Assembly (NCBI GenBank): GCA_037974335.1 | Contig: CM075760.1 | Location: 43,714,103-43,778,102 of the forward strand | From: Prionace glauca | Taxonomy: Eukaryota > Chordata > Chondrichthyes > Carcharhiniformes > Carcharhinidae | Length of the DNA: 64,000 nt | Direction of reading: 5' to 3' | Shown here: positions 21,190-33,059 of the stretch, piece by piece | Position numbering within the stretch: the stretch's first letter is position 1 | Layout: every line of letters starts with the position of its first letter | The notes under the pieces: model-generated | The model's database searches: none | The model's input: only the letters and a program-made list of their open reading frames with translations | What the model was told of the DNA's origin: nothing | Made by a program: the position numbers and the translations under genes

Positions 21190-22465
21190 TGGTCAGCACA
21201 GTCCGAAGTCTCACAACACCAGGTTAAAATCCAACAGGTTTATTTGGCACCATTGGCTTTTGGAATGGTATTCTTTCTTCAGGCGAGCGAGGAGCTGTGT
21301 TCAAAAATAGGACATGTAAAGACACAAACTCAATTAACAAAATAATGGTTGGAACGTGAGACTTTACGGGTAAACAAGTCTGAAAGATACAGACAATGTG
21401 AGTGGAGAGAGGGTTAAGCACAGTTAAAGAATTGTGTATTGTCTCCAGCCAGGGCAGTTAGTGAGATTTTGCAAGTCCAGGCAAGTCGTGGGAGTTACAG
21501 ATAATGTGACATAAACCCAAGATCACGGTTGAGGCTGTCCTCGTGTGTGTGGGACTTGGCTATCAGTGTCTGGTCAGCGATCCTGCACTGCTGTGTGTCA
21601 TGAAGGCCATCTGAGAGAACGCTTATCTGAAGATCTGAGGCTGAATGCCCGTGACTGCTGAAGTATGGCCCAACTGGAAGAGAACACACCTGGTGATCGG
21701 CAATCCTGAGTTTGCAAAATCTCACTAACTGTCCTGGCTGGAGACAATACACACCTCTACTACCTGCGCCTGGCCCTCTCTCCACTCACATTGTCTGTAT
21801 CTTTAAGACTTAATTACCTCGAAAGACTCACATTCCAACCAGTATATTGTAAATTGAGTTTGTGTCTTTATATGCCCTGTTTGTGAACGGAACTTCCACT
21901 TACCTGAAGAAGGAGCAATGCTCCAAAAGCTTCTGCTGCCAAATAAACCTGTTGGACTTTAACCTAGTTTTGTGGGACTTCTTACTGTACTTACAGTAAG
22001 AAGGAAGGTGGGGAGGTCCTATGAGGAGAGACTGAGGGATTTGGGGTTGTTTTCGTTGGAAAGAAGGCGGCTAAGAGGGGATCTTATTGAAACATATAAG
22101 ATGATTAGAGGTTTAGATAGGGCGGACAGTGATAGCCTTTTTCCTCGGATGGAGAAAGCTAGCACGAGGGGGCATGTCTTTAAATTAAGGTGGGGTAACT
22201 ACAAGACGGATGTCAGGGGTAGGTTCTTTACCCAGCGGGTGGTGAGGGATTGGAATGCCCTGCCTGCTGCAGTTGTAAATGCTCCTAGTTTGGGGGCGTT
22301 TAAGAGATTTGTAGATAGGTTTATGGATGAAAAGGGATTGGTATAGGCTAGTGGGTCATTGTTTTTGTAACTGGTCGGTGCAACATCGTGGGCCGAAGGG
22401 CCTGTTCTGCGCTGTAATGTTCTATGTTCTATGTACCCCAGTCCAACGCTGGCACCTCCACATCA
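21190..22465. mobile_element. Penelope-like element remnant with terminal inverted repeats
   Basis: The left end (AAGTCTCACAACACCAGGTT) and right end (AACCTAGTTTTGTGGGACTT, then ACCCCAGTCCAACG and CACATCATGG) are inverted copies of each other. The middle (21495-21785, minus strand) reads PVGPYFSSHGHSASDLQISV and SLNRDLGFMSHY, resembling the tail of the GIY-YIG endonuclease of Penelope-like retroelements. It lacks the reverse transcriptase. A CR1-like fragment is inserted near the right end. It lies in the receptor intron. Confidence 0.7.
21998..22434 (+). repeat. CR1-like LINE, family B, 3' end
   Basis: RT C-terminal tail (RSYEERLRDLGLFSLERRRL, FFTQRVVRDWNALPAAVVNA) and the terminal repeat ATGTTCTATGTTCTATG. 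It splits the right end of the Penelope-like element between TTACTGT and ACCCCAGTCC, so it is the younger insertion. Confidence 0.85.
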
Positions 22466-22469
22466 TGGT

Positions 22470-24555
22470 TTTGCATTGTGCCAGCTGATGAATTTAAATA
22501 AAACACACAGCTAAAAGGGACCTGTTTGAAGTTATTGTTGTTGTCAACCTCAAGGCAATCTGAGTCCAGGGTTGTTGATAGGTCATTAGGACTATATAAA
22601 AAAAACACAATTGCCTTCAGGGCAGATCCACCAGTGCTTGAGCCAGGAGTACAACCAAAAGCAGAGCCCGATCACCTGAAACAGTTAGATTTCAGACAGC
22701 CATGGGGAGAGATTACTTTTCCAATGGGTGGTGAATCTTTTGAATTCATTACTGGAGAGTGCAGTGGACGTTAGGACTTGATGAACTTAAGGAGACAGAC
22801 AGAACTTTCAATAGTAATGGATTAGAGCATGGGCTGGGGGTACGGTTCGGGGGGGGGGGGGGATGGGGGAGGGTGGGCTGCTTGGGAACGGGAAGGGGGG
22901 AGGGTGCTGGGTAGTATCGTACTTGTTGTGCCCCTGATACTTAAGGGTTTACTTGGCAATTGTCCAGAAGGCCTATTCCACTGGGAAGTTGTGCTGTGCC
23001 TGCTACCATCTGGCCAACTTACATCAGATCATAGATTCACAGGAAACAAAATAGGGGGGGAAAGCTCGAGTGAGTTCGGGTTTTATTTTAAAGGTGCAGA
23101 CTGTATGGACACGGTAATGACATCTGCGGACCTGTTGCGGAGATCGGTGAACTGTAGTGGATCCAGACAATCTGGGAGGTTGGAACTGATTCTTGCCATA
23201 ACTAACCTCCTGGTGCATCACATAATATTGGACAAATATGTCACTGGACAATAGTCATTAAGGCAGGCTGCTTGGTTTTTCTTTGGTAGCGGCCTTGGTT
23301 TGAGTTTTTTTTTATCTGGCGCATAGATCAGCGACTTTCCTACTGAGAGCGGACTCACTGCGCTTCACTGGTCCAGGAGGTCATAGTGGGGCAGCAAAAA
23401 TAATACACTGGGCACTATGAAAGGTAGCTACACACTGAACCCTGATGCTTTAAAAGCAAACCCTCTGTGTCATTCGAGTGTGAGATTACTATTTCTTCCA
23501 GTGTTGTACGAACAGTGGCCACAATGCTGTGGTCTCCCCTACAGGGTGTAGTCATTTGTAAATATTATAGAGATTCTGAACTGTCGAGGGATTAGGATCT
23601 CTCTCTCCAACTGCTGGTAGTGTCCAGAGGAAAGGGTCAAACCAGCACTGTTTGGTAGCAGCTCTGCTGCAGGGCTTGTCAGTAGCTATCTGAAAGGTGA
23701 CAGATTACTGCCTACAGGACTCCACTCCGAATTTTCTGTCAGAGTTACCCCACAGCCTTCTCACACTCCAAATCCCCCACAAGGTAGAAAGACTATTTAC
23801 CTAGAGTTGGTGAGGGTCAATTTTGAGGGCCCCCGGAAAACACTTTCCAAAATGTATCCCATTTTGTACCAACCATGGAGCACCATAGTAGCACAGTGGT
23901 GTTAGTGCGAGTGGGTGAAACGACCATTACGGCCTCAAGTGTAGTTCAATAACGGCACAGCTTTATTTTATTTTCCATCGACGGAGGTGCAGTTAGGACA
24001 TACAATCGGATTGTCCCGAAAGCATACTAAACACCCACCGTATCGGGCTACAGTTATACCCGATCTTCGGTATAGTATGCGATTCAAATGCTAATATTTT
24101 ATTTACAGTATTTGACTTCAGCCATCCTGTTTCAATGTTTTCGAGTGCTGGGGCAATTGTTTTAAGTGTGTGTTAATCGTTTGTGTCTGATTGGTTATTA
24201 ATGGTCTAGAATCTCTGAGGCTTGAACCAGAAGTTGTGTCATTTATCTCAAAAGAATTTTGAGGGGCCAGGGAGTTTCCTTAACTATGCTAATTTTAGGT
24301 GTCTCCATGGGTTGTTTGACTGTTTTAGAAGTGCTGATTTGATGGGGTGTTGGATGTGTTTTATTAAATTTAGTTCCTGTAGGTACCATCCTGTTCAGTT
24401 TCCCTTGTGTGCTCGCCCTCATTTGCATTCTAAAAGCATGCTCTTGCCTGCTAATCTGTATCTGTTACTTTGTGATTTTTAGTGGAGAGGCTCTGAGTGT
24501 AACTTCACTCTGCTTCCATATCGTGTGCCCAATTTCATAAAATCTGCTTTCCCAT
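22470..24555 (+). other. Receptor intron, unassigned
   Basis: A poly-G tract at 22850-22862; the rest holds no exon or repeat I can name. Confidence 0.4.
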
Positions 24556-24559
24556 AACT

Positions 24560-24700
24560 CACAGTATCAGGAACCTGGGTTCAATTCCAGGCTTGGGTCA
24601 CTGTCTGTATCGAGTTTGGACCTTATACCGTGTCTACGTGGGTTTCCTCCAGATGCTCCAGTTTCCCCTCACACTCCAAAAGATATGCTCGATCATAAAA
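24560..24700 (+). repeat. SINE family I, diverged head part
   Basis: AACCTGGGTTCAATTCCAGG (box B) then the GTCACTGTCTGTATCGAGTT body, as in the complete copy at 35462-35757. Tail missing. Confidence 0.6.
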
Positions 24701-24774
24701 AAAATAACTGATCAGTGCGAGTGCACATTTAAAAAAATGTTCCACCTGCAATCTAAATGGTAACTTATTCCCCT

Positions 24775-26414
24775 GAATCACCAAGAGAGGTGGTGCTCGA
24801 CAGACTGGAGGGGCTGATTGTGGACAAGTCCCCAGGACCGGATGGAATGCATCCGAGGGTTCTGAAAGAAATGGCGGAGGTGATAGTGGATGCCTTGGTG
24901 GTTATTTCCAGACATCGCTGGATTCCGGGGAAGTGCCGGAAGATTGGAAAACGGCTAATGTTACACCGTTGTTAAGAAGGGTGCCAGGCAAAAGGCGGGG
25001 AATTATAGGCTGGTTAGTTTAACGTCTATGTAGGTAAAATGTTAGAATCCGTCATTAAGGAGCAAATAGCGAGGCATCTTGAGGGGAATTGCTTGATAGG
25101 GCGGACGCAACACGGTTTCATTAAAGGGAAGTCGTGTCTGACAAATTTACTGAGTTCTATGAGGATGTGTCTAGGGCAGTGGACAGAGGAGAGCCGGTGG
25201 ATGTGGTCTTTCTGGATTTTCAGAGGCGTTTGACAAGGTACCTCACAAGAGGTTATTGCAGAAGGTCAGGGGACATGGAGTTGGGGGTAGGGTGGTTAGC
25301 GTGGATAGAGGATTGGTTGTCAAATAGGAGGCAGAGAGTGGGGGTCAATGGATGCTATTCGGATTGGCGGTTGGTGACTAGTGGGATGCCCCAGGGGTCG
25401 GTGCTGGGGCCTCAGCTATTTTACCATTTATATAGATGATCTGGAGGAGGGAACCGAGTGCAGGGTGTCGAAATTTGCTGATGACACCAAGATTGGGGGA
25501 AAGCCAAATTGTGAGGAGGGTGTGGAGAGTCTGCAGAAGGGATCTAGATAGGCTGGGCGAATGGGCCAGGAAATGGCAAATGGAATTTAATGTTGGCAAG
25601 TGTGAGGTGGTCCACTTTGGTAGGAGGAATGGTAGGAAGGACTATTACTTACGTGGCGAAGAACTGCAGCAGGCGACGGTGCAGAGGACCTCGGGGTCCT
25701 TGTACATGAGTCGCAAAAACCCAGCTTGCAGGTGCAGCAGGTGGTCAGAAGGTGAATGGATGCTGGCCTTCATAGCGAGGGGGATTGAATATAAAAGTAG
25801 GGAGGTCTTGCTGCAGCTGTATAGGGCATTGGTGAGGCGGCAACTGGAGTGCTGTGTGCAGTTTGGGCGCCGCACCTGCGCAAGGATATTTTGGCCCTGG
25901 AGGGAGTGCAGAGGAGGTTTACTAGGCTGATACTGAGTTGAGGGGATTGAGCTATGAGGAGAGGCTGAATAAACTAGGCTTGTACTCGTTAGAGTTTAGA
26001 AGAATGAGGGGAGATCTCATTGAGACGTATAAGATGATGAATGGAAGGATAGGATAGAGGTGGAGAGACTCTTCCCGCTCAAAAAGACAGCAGGACTAGG
26101 GGGCACAGCCTCAAGATAAAGGGGAGGCGGTTTAGAACAGAGTTGAGGAGGAACTTCTTCACTCAAAGGGTGGTGAATCTCTGGAATTCTCTGCCACACA
26201 GTGAGCACGTGATGAAGTGGTGGAGGCTGCCTCGCTAAATATTTTTAAGAAACGGGTTGATGGGTTTTTGATAAGAGAAGGGATTAAGGGTTATGGGGAG
26301 AGGGCGGGAAGGTGGAGCTGAGCCACGACAGATCAGCCATGATCTTATTGAATGGCGGGGAAGGCTCGAAGGGCCAGATGGCCTACTCCTGCTCCTATTT
26401 CTTATGTTCTTATG
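24775..26414 (+). repeat. CR1-like LINE, family A, longest copy of this family here
   Basis: From the start of the RT region (GLIVDKSPGPDGMHPRVLKE) through [32 protein letters not shown] and the C-terminal blocks to the TTATGTTC repeats, with several frame breaks. It ends 39 bp before the acceptor of receptor exon 2. It contains an odd 17-bp block at 26196-26212 that other family A copies lack. Confidence 0.88.
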
Positions 26415-27419
26415 AATCATGTCTAATTTTATTCTTTACTTCCTACCTGACAGTGAACATAATCACAATTGTGACATTGACAAGCAGAAACTGTGGTCTG
26501 TCCAAATGTGTCACTCGTTACCTGGTGGCGATGTCAGTGGGGGATCTGCTAGTTGTTCTTCTTGACCTGATAATGAGACACATTCCCATTATTTATTGGG
26601 AAAAGTTTTATTTCCTGTACTCAGTCCCCGTGTGTAACATCCACGCCGTCCTGCTTTATGCAGCCACTGACTGTTCTGTCTGGTTCACCGTCACTTTCAC
26701 CTTTGATCGATTTGTGGCCATTTGCTGCCCCAAGCTGAAATGTAAATATTGCACTGAGAAATCGGCAGCTGTGGTTCTGGGAACAGTGACAGTGCTGAGC
26801 TGTTTAAAGAACATTTTCTGGTATTTTATGTTATTAAATCGATATGGGCTGGCGAACAATCCCTGGTTTTGTCAGTTCACATGGGAACTTATAGAATCTC
26901 CGGTCTGGGGAACAATCGAGTTCCTCCACAACATTCTAACACCGTGTGTCCCCATTCGCCCTGATTCTGCTGCTCAATGCTCTCACCGTCAGACACATTT
27001 TAGTGAGCAGCAGAGCCCGCAGGAGACTCCGGGCTCACAACAGTGGGGAGAACCCTCGTGACCCAGAGATGGAGAGTCGAAGAAAATCCATCATTTTACT
27101 GTTTGTTATCTCAGCCAATTTCATCCTCTTATGGTCGATATTAATGGTTTATACCATATGGATTCGGATGTATAATTTGGGCTATCAATCAGTATGGTTA
27201 CACCTTTTTGTTATGGAATTGGGCTTCATGTTGCAACTCACAAGTTGCTGCACAAATACTGCCATTTATGCTGTGACACAGACTCACTTCAGACAGCAGT
27301 TAAAAGATCTCCTGAAACACCCCCTTACTGTAATTCTTCAACTCAATAAACCCTGACAGGAAACTGCAACCATAAGTCCCTTGACTCTTTCTTTTGGGCA
27401 TTCATGTTGTAAACAACAA

Positions 27420-27845
27420 AACACCCTCACAAAGCAGAAACAGTTACAGATAGAGAGAGAGGGGGCAGTGTTAGCAACAGTGAGAGTGATAGTGAGACAT
27501 TGGCTTAGAGAGGGAAAAACACAAGGACATGGAGAACAACAGAGTTTGAAACAGTTTCTAACAGGTACAGAGAAAGAAACGGACAGAGAGAGAAAAAGAA
27601 CAGAGAGAGAGAGACTCTCACAGAGCGAGAGAGACAGGGATAGAGAGTGGAGAAAATGGCGAAGGTGATATACAGGGAAGGAGAAAGGGAGACAGAAGAA
27701 GGCAAACTGGAGCTTGAAACAAAAGAGGGAAAGGGAAAGGAAGGAAAATGGGAGACAAAAAGTGAGGCAAAGGGAAATAACCAGAGACAGAGAGAAACAG
27801 ATATAGAGACAGAGAGCGGGAGTGAATGGGAAAGAGTGAGACTGA
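27420..27845 (+). repeat. Purine-rich GA simple-sequence tract
   Basis: Imperfect GAGACAGAGAGA repeats. The long Ser/Leu-rich frame on the opposite strand is a by-product of this composition. Confidence 0.8.
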
Positions 27846-27985
27846 ATAGAACATAGAACATAGAACATTACACCGCAGAACAGGCCCTTTGGCCCACGAT
27901 GTTGTATCGACCAGTTACAAAAACAATGACCCACTAACCTAAACCAATCCCTTTTTGTCCATAAACCTATCCACGGTAATGAGTA
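27846..27985 (-). repeat. CR1-like LINE, family B, short 3' end
   Basis: About 130 bp beginning with tandem ACATAGA units and a GAACAGGCCCTTTGGCCCAC block, 5' truncated in the 3' UTR. It sits inside the GA-rich tract, which continues after it. Confidence 0.8.
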
Positions 27986-28235
27986 AAATGGACACAACAA
28001 GAGCAAAAGACAGAGTGAGTGAGAGAGAGCAAGAAGCAAGAGAGAGAGAGAGAAGCACAGAAAGTGGCAGAGAGACATATTTAAAGACTTTACAGATAAC
28101 CATCAAGTGGAATTATTGGAATATGAGCTCCCTGATTGAGGCAGTTAATGCTGTCCACTCCAGGAGCTCTGCAGATGTATATAATATGGAGTGTCTTGGT
28201 TAGCAGAATTCAGGATGTGTACACTCAGGATGTGG

Positions 28236-28545
28236 ACAGGTGGTTTTATCACTCGACTATTAATACAGAAACTCAGCTAATGTATTGGGCACCCGGATTC
28301 CAATCTCGTCACAGCAGATGGTGGATTTTGAATAAATAGGTCTGGAGTTTAGAATCCGCTGGTGACCATAAAAATATTGTTGATTGTCGGAAAGCCCTAA
28401 CTGGTTCACCAATGTCCCAGGAAAGGAAATCTGTTGTCCTTACGTGGGCAGGCCTAACCGTGACTCCAGGGCCGCAACAATGTGGTTGACACTTAATTGT
28501 CCTCTGAACACGGGTGACTAGGAGGCCGAGTCGCGAAGGCAGATA
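28236..28545 (+). repeat. SINE family II copy
   Basis: The family body, with TGACCATAAAAATATTGTTG near 28364 and the CTGTTGTCCTTACG and GACTCCAGGGCCGCAACAAT blocks, aligns with 8745-9070. Diverged. Confidence 0.6.
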
Positions 28546-28913
28546 CCTTGAGCTGGTTACAATTAACAGACAACTGGTCGCATCCCCAATGGAAGAGACA
28601 GTAATCATCACACAGTGAGCACGTGAAAAATTCTCCAAGCGGCAGCCAATAATATTTGGCTGTGGAGGCAAACTTACCCAGTCCTGAATAAACTGAAGAA
28701 GTAAGAGCTGATGGGGGTAACCAAAAGGCTGTTACATAGAACATAGAACATTACAGCGCAGAACAGGCCCTTCGGCCCACGATGTTGCGCCGACCAGTTA
28801 CAAAACAATGACCCACTAGCCTAAACCAATCCCTTTTCATCCATAAACCTATCCACAGATCTCTTAAACGCCCCCAAACTAGGTGCATTTACAACTGCAG
28901 CTGGCAGGGCATT

Positions 28914-31624
28914 TCAGTCCCTCACCACCCTCTGGGTAAAGAACCTACCCCTGACATCTGTCCTATAACTACCCCCCCTTAATTTAAAATCGTGCCCCCT
29001 CGTGCTAGCTTTCTCCATCCTAGGAAAAAGGCTATCACTATCTACCCTGTCTAAACCTCTAATCATCTTATATGTTTCAATGAGATCCCCTCTTAGCCGC
29101 CTTCTTTCCAGCGAAAACAACCCCAAATCTCTCAATCTCTCTTCATAGGATCTCCCCTCCATACCAGGCAACATCCTGGTAAACCTCCTCTGCACCCTCT
29201 CCAAAGCCTCTACATCCTTCCTGTAATGTGGGGACCAGAACTGCACACAAAACTCCAAGTGCGGCCGCACCAGAGATGTGTACAGTTGCATCATGACGCT
29301 GCGACTCCTAAATTCAATCCCCCTACCAATAAACGCCAAGACTCCGTATGCCTTCTTAACAACCTTATCTACTTGATTCCCAACTTTCAGGGATCTATGT
29401 ACACATACACCTAGATCCCTCTGCTCCTCCACACTATTCAAAGTCCTCCCGTTAGCCCTATACTCAACACATCTGTTATTCCTACCGAAATGAATTACCT
29501 CACACTTCTCCACATTAAACTCCATCCGCCACCTCTCAGCCCAGCTCTGCAACCTTTCTAAGTCATCCTGCAAACTATGACACCCTTCCTCACAATCTAC
29601 CACACCTCCGACTTTGGTGTCATCAGCAAACTTACTAATCCACCCAACTATACCCTCATCCAGATCATTAATAAAAATTACAAACAGCATTGGCCCAAAA
29701 CAGATCCCTGAGGCACACCACTTGTAACCGAACTCCATGACGAATATTTCCCATCAACCACCACTCTCTGTCTCCTATCTGCTAGCCAATTCCTGATCCA
29801 ATTACCTAGATCACCCCCAATCCCATACATCTGCATTTTCTGCAGAAGCCTACCATGGTGAACCTTATCAAACGCCTTGCTAAAATCCATATACACCACA
29901 TCAACTGCCTTACCCCTATCCACTTCTTTGGTCACTTTCTCAAAGAACTCGATAAGGTTAGTAAGGCATGACCTACCCGCTACAAAACCATGCTGACTAT
30001 GTCTAATCAACTCATTACTTTCCAAATAACTATAAATCCTACACAGTGAGCACGTGACCAAAACCTTACCCACCACAGAAGTAAGACTCACCGGTCTATA
30101 ATTCCCAGGGAAGTCCCTTCTCCCCTTCTTAAACAATGGGACAACATTTGCTATCCTCCAATCTTCTGGTACTATACCAGAGACTAACGACGACCTGAAG
30201 ATCAGAGCCAGAGGCTCCGCAATCACCCCTCTTGCCTCCCAAAGAATCCTAGGGTAAATCCCATCTGGACCAGGGGACTTATCTATTTTCAATCCCTCTA
30301 AAATATCCAGCACATCCCCCGTATCAACTGCAATACTATCTATTTCACACCCCTGCACCCCAGTGTCCTCCTCAGCTACATTCCTGTCCCCTTGCGTGAA
30401 CACCGAAGAGAAATATTGGTTCAACGCCTCTCCAATCTCCTCCGGTTCACACACAACTTCCCTCTACTGTCTGTAACTGGCCCTAATCTTGTCCTAACCA
30501 ACCTTCTGTTCTTGACATACCTGTAAAACGCCTTAGGGTTCTCCTTAATCCTATCAGCCAAAATCATCTCATGTCCTCTTTTAGCCCTTCTTAACTCCCT
30601 CTTCAACTCCCTCCTAGCCAATCTAAAACTTTCTAATGCACTACCTGAGCCCTCAAGCCTCATCCGAACATAAGCCTCCTTTTTCTTCCTAACCAATGAA
30701 TCAACTTTTTTGGTGCACCACGGTTCCCTGGGCCTACGAAATCCTCCTTGCCTGACAGGGATATACTTATCACAGACCCGCAATAGCTGCTCCTTGAAAA
30801 ATCTCCACATCTCGGATGTTCCCAGTCCCTGTAATCTCCCATTCCAACCAATGCTTCCTAATTCTCTCCTAATAGCCTCATAATTACCCTTCCCCCAGCT
30901 GAAACTACTGACCCGAGGTTCATGCCTATCCCTTTCCATCACTAAGGTGAACGTAATCGAATTGTGATCACTATCCCCAAACTGTACACCAACATCCAAG
31001 TCTAGCACCTGGTCTGGCTCATTTACCGAGCACCAAATCCAATATAGCCTCACCTCTCGTCGGCCTATCTACATACTGAGTCAAAAAACCTTCTTGCACA
31101 CTTTGAACAAAAACTGACCCCTCTAACGAGCCAGAGCTGTAGCAATTCCAATCTACATGAGTAAAGTTAAAGTCCCCCATAACAATTACCCTATTACTTT
31201 CACTCCTAACAAGGATCGTCTCCGCAATCCTTTCCTCAACCTCTCTAGAACTTTTTGGAGGTCTATAAAAGACTCCCAACAGGGTGACCTCTCCTCTCCT
31301 ATTTCTAATCTCCGCCCATACTACCTCAACAGACAAGTCCTCATCAAAGTTCCTCTCTGACACTGAGATACAGTCCTTGACTAATAATGCTACCCCACCC
31401 CCCCTTCTACCTCCTTGTCGACTCTGATTAAAGCATTTGTACCCCGGGACCTGCAACATCCATTCCTGACCCTGCTCTATCCAAGTCTCTGAAATGGCCA
31501 CAACATCGAAGTCCCAGGTACTGGTCCACGCTGCAAGTTCATCCACCTTATTGCGAATACTCCTCGCATTAAAGTATACACATTTCAAACCACATTCCAA
31601 CCCTGTTCCGCCTCTCCCCCGCAA
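28914..31624 (-). pseudogene. LINE ORF2: AP-type endonuclease and reverse transcriptase
   Basis: From the 5' side (31624): CVYFNARSIRNKVDELAAW and SETWIEQGQEW belong to the endonuclease, and VIMGDFNFTHVDW carries its catalytic Asp-Asn. The RT follows with DKSPGPDGIYPRIL, NYRPVSLTSVVGKVL, RHSQHGFVAGRSCLTNL, YMDFSKAFDKVHHGRLL and [10 protein letters not shown], then KFADDT and the C-terminal FFTQRVVRD. The frame changes near 31040, 30440 and 29700, so at least three frameshifts break it. Near 30050 an unexpected 17-bp block alters the RT sequence after GKVL. This enzyme would nick target DNA and copy its RNA by target-primed reverse transcription. Confidence 0.88.
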
Positions 31625-31705
31625 TGCCGTGCATTGCAGTCCCCATTTATGCCCCCCTCACTTTCAGCCCCTCTACTCAGGATCCCACCCCCCCTCTGAA
31701 TCAGT

Positions 31706-32524
31706 TTAAACCACTCCGCATAACCTTAACAAATTTACCTCCAGGATATTTGTTCCCCTTTGGTTCAGGTGAATCCCATCCCTCTGATAAAGGTCCCACC
31801 TTCCCCAGAACGAGCCCCAATTGTTCAAGTACTTAAACCCCTCCCTCCTGCACCATCCCCTCAGCCACGAGTTCAAGCTTTCCCTCCCTCTATTCCTCTC
31901 TAAACTATCCCGTGGCACAGGCAAGAGTCCAGAGATAACCACTCTGTCTGTCTTGGCCTTTAGCTTCCACCCCAACTCCATGAATCTCTGCTTAATGTCC
32001 CCTTCCCTTAGCCTTCCTATATCATGCGTCCCCACATGAATTATAACTTGGGGTTGATCTCCTTCTCCCCTGAGAGTCTTGAATATCCTCTCTGAGACAT
32101 CCTGGACCCCAGCCCCTGGTAGGCAACACACCAGCCCTGAGTTCCTATCATTATTACCGACTCTCCTATCCGTCCCTTTAACAATGGAGTCCCCAATCAC
32201 AAGTCCTAATCTTTTGCTACCCCTAACCACCTGAGCTTTTACAGTAGGCTCATCCCCAGAGACCTGCTCCCTTTGGCTATCCCCAGTTGATCCCTCCTCA
32301 ACTGTAGCCTCCAGGACCGAAAACCTATTTTGGAGGGGAACAGCCCCAGGGGATTGTCCCACCACATTCTTTTTTCCTCTCCTCGTGGCAGTGACCCAAG
32401 ACTGGTTTCTAGGAGTGACTAACTCCCTATAACTCCTATCAATGTCCACCTCTGCATCCCGAATTTTGCGGAGCTCCTCTACTTCCACCTCTAACTCCTT
32501 TACACGTTCCTCCAGAAGCTGCAT
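31706..32524 (-). CDS. LINE ORF1 with coiled coil and SGNH esterase domain
   Basis: 272 codons, open. Residues 1-30 form a Leu/Glu-rich coiled coil (LEERVKELEVEVEELRKI). From about residue 105 an SGNH hydrolase-like domain follows: LGLVIGDSIVKG supplies the nucleophile Ser, VIIHVGTHDIGRL is the block III region (GTHD instead of GTND) and QRDGIHLNQRG the Asp-His pair. ORF1 proteins with this esterase are known in CR1 elements and bind the element RNA. Just before the ATG, in frame, TCRKCV resembles half a zinc knuckle, so the true start may lie upstream. Confidence 0.85.
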   Translation of the reverse strand: MQLLEERVKELEVEVEELRKIRDAEVDIDRSYRELVTPRNQSWVTATRRGKKNVVGQSPGAVPLQNRFSVLEATVEEGSTGDSQREQVSGDEPTVKAQVVRGSKRLGLVIGDSIVKGTDRRVGNNDRNSGLVCCLPGAGVQDVSERIFKTLRGEGDQPQVIIHVGTHDIGRLREGDIKQRFMELGWKLKAKTDRVVISGLLPVPRDSLERNRGRESLNSWLRGWCRREGFKYLNNWGSFWGRWDLYQRDGIHLNQRGTNILEVNLLRLCGVV

Positions 32525-33059
32525 TCTAACGCACTTCCTACAAGTAAAATCCCCTGAAACACTACTGGAGTCCCCTCACCACATACATCCCACAGGAGAT
32601 GCAGCACACTGCCTGAACTGCCATCCCTGAAACAATTACCAGCAGAAAAAATAAAAATATTAAAAAGAAAACTTACCCACACTTATAATTTAGGTTAGAG
32701 GAGGGTGGGATTCTCTACCAGTGTAGAGAATCGGGTATCCTCTCTACGCTAATTTATAGGGTTAGGGGCCCAGAAAACAAAACTACAACTACCGGCAAGC
32801 GTCCTAGTGACGACTTCCGGTTTTAACTAATTTTTAAAAAAACGCCAAAAACTCGCAACTTTAAAAACTAAAAATAAAAGTTAGACAGAATAAACAGAAA
32901 AATGTACCCGTTGCTGCCTCCTCTGATGTCCAAAAATCGCTGCCTCTCGACTTTGCTCGCCAGAAACAATGAGGCTCGCCAGAAACAATGAGAAGAATTA
33001 CAGCAGAATTGCACCCATATTGGAGTAGCAGAGAACAGCTGACTGTGGAAGATGGCATA

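Larger units (their letters stand above)
20589..27356 (+). pseudogene. GPR139-like G-protein-coupled receptor, two exons, one frameshift
   Basis: Exon 1 (20589-20805) encodes an N-terminus and the start of TM1 (YFYYPILAIVGFP) and ends in phase 1 at GTAAGT. Exon 2 (26454-27356) follows the acceptor CTACCTGACAG and continues VNIITIVTLTSRNCGLSKC, then TM2 with LVAMSVGDLLVVLLDL, TM3 with FTFDRFVAICCPKLK (DRY as DRF), TM4, TM5, a short third loop (MESRRKSIILLFVIS) and TM7 with CTNTAIYAVTQTHF in place of NPxxY. The two-exon structure and motifs fit the GPR139/GPR142 family, which couples to G proteins at the plasma membrane. Near 26955 an extra base in TM5 (CCCCATTCGCC) shifts the frame, so exon 2 reads in two frames. 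This is either a young pseudogene or a sequence error. The intron holds a Penelope-like element and LINEs. Confidence 0.82.
28734..32880 (-). mobile_element. Nearly full-length CR1-like LINE, family B
   Basis: About 4.1 kb on the minus strand with 5' UTR, ORF1, ORF2 (endonuclease and reverse transcriptase), 3' UTR and ACATAGA terminal repeats at 28734. The 5' limit is uncertain, between 32760 and about 32990. It is the only copy in the window with both ORFs. ORF1 is open; ORF2 is spread over three frames, so the copy is not autonomous. Confidence 0.9.

Noticed and set aside
27338-28078. 246-codon open frame on the minus strand, rich in Ser and Leu
   Set aside because: It is the complement of a GAGACAGAGAGA tract, crosses a LINE fragment, and has no domain pattern.
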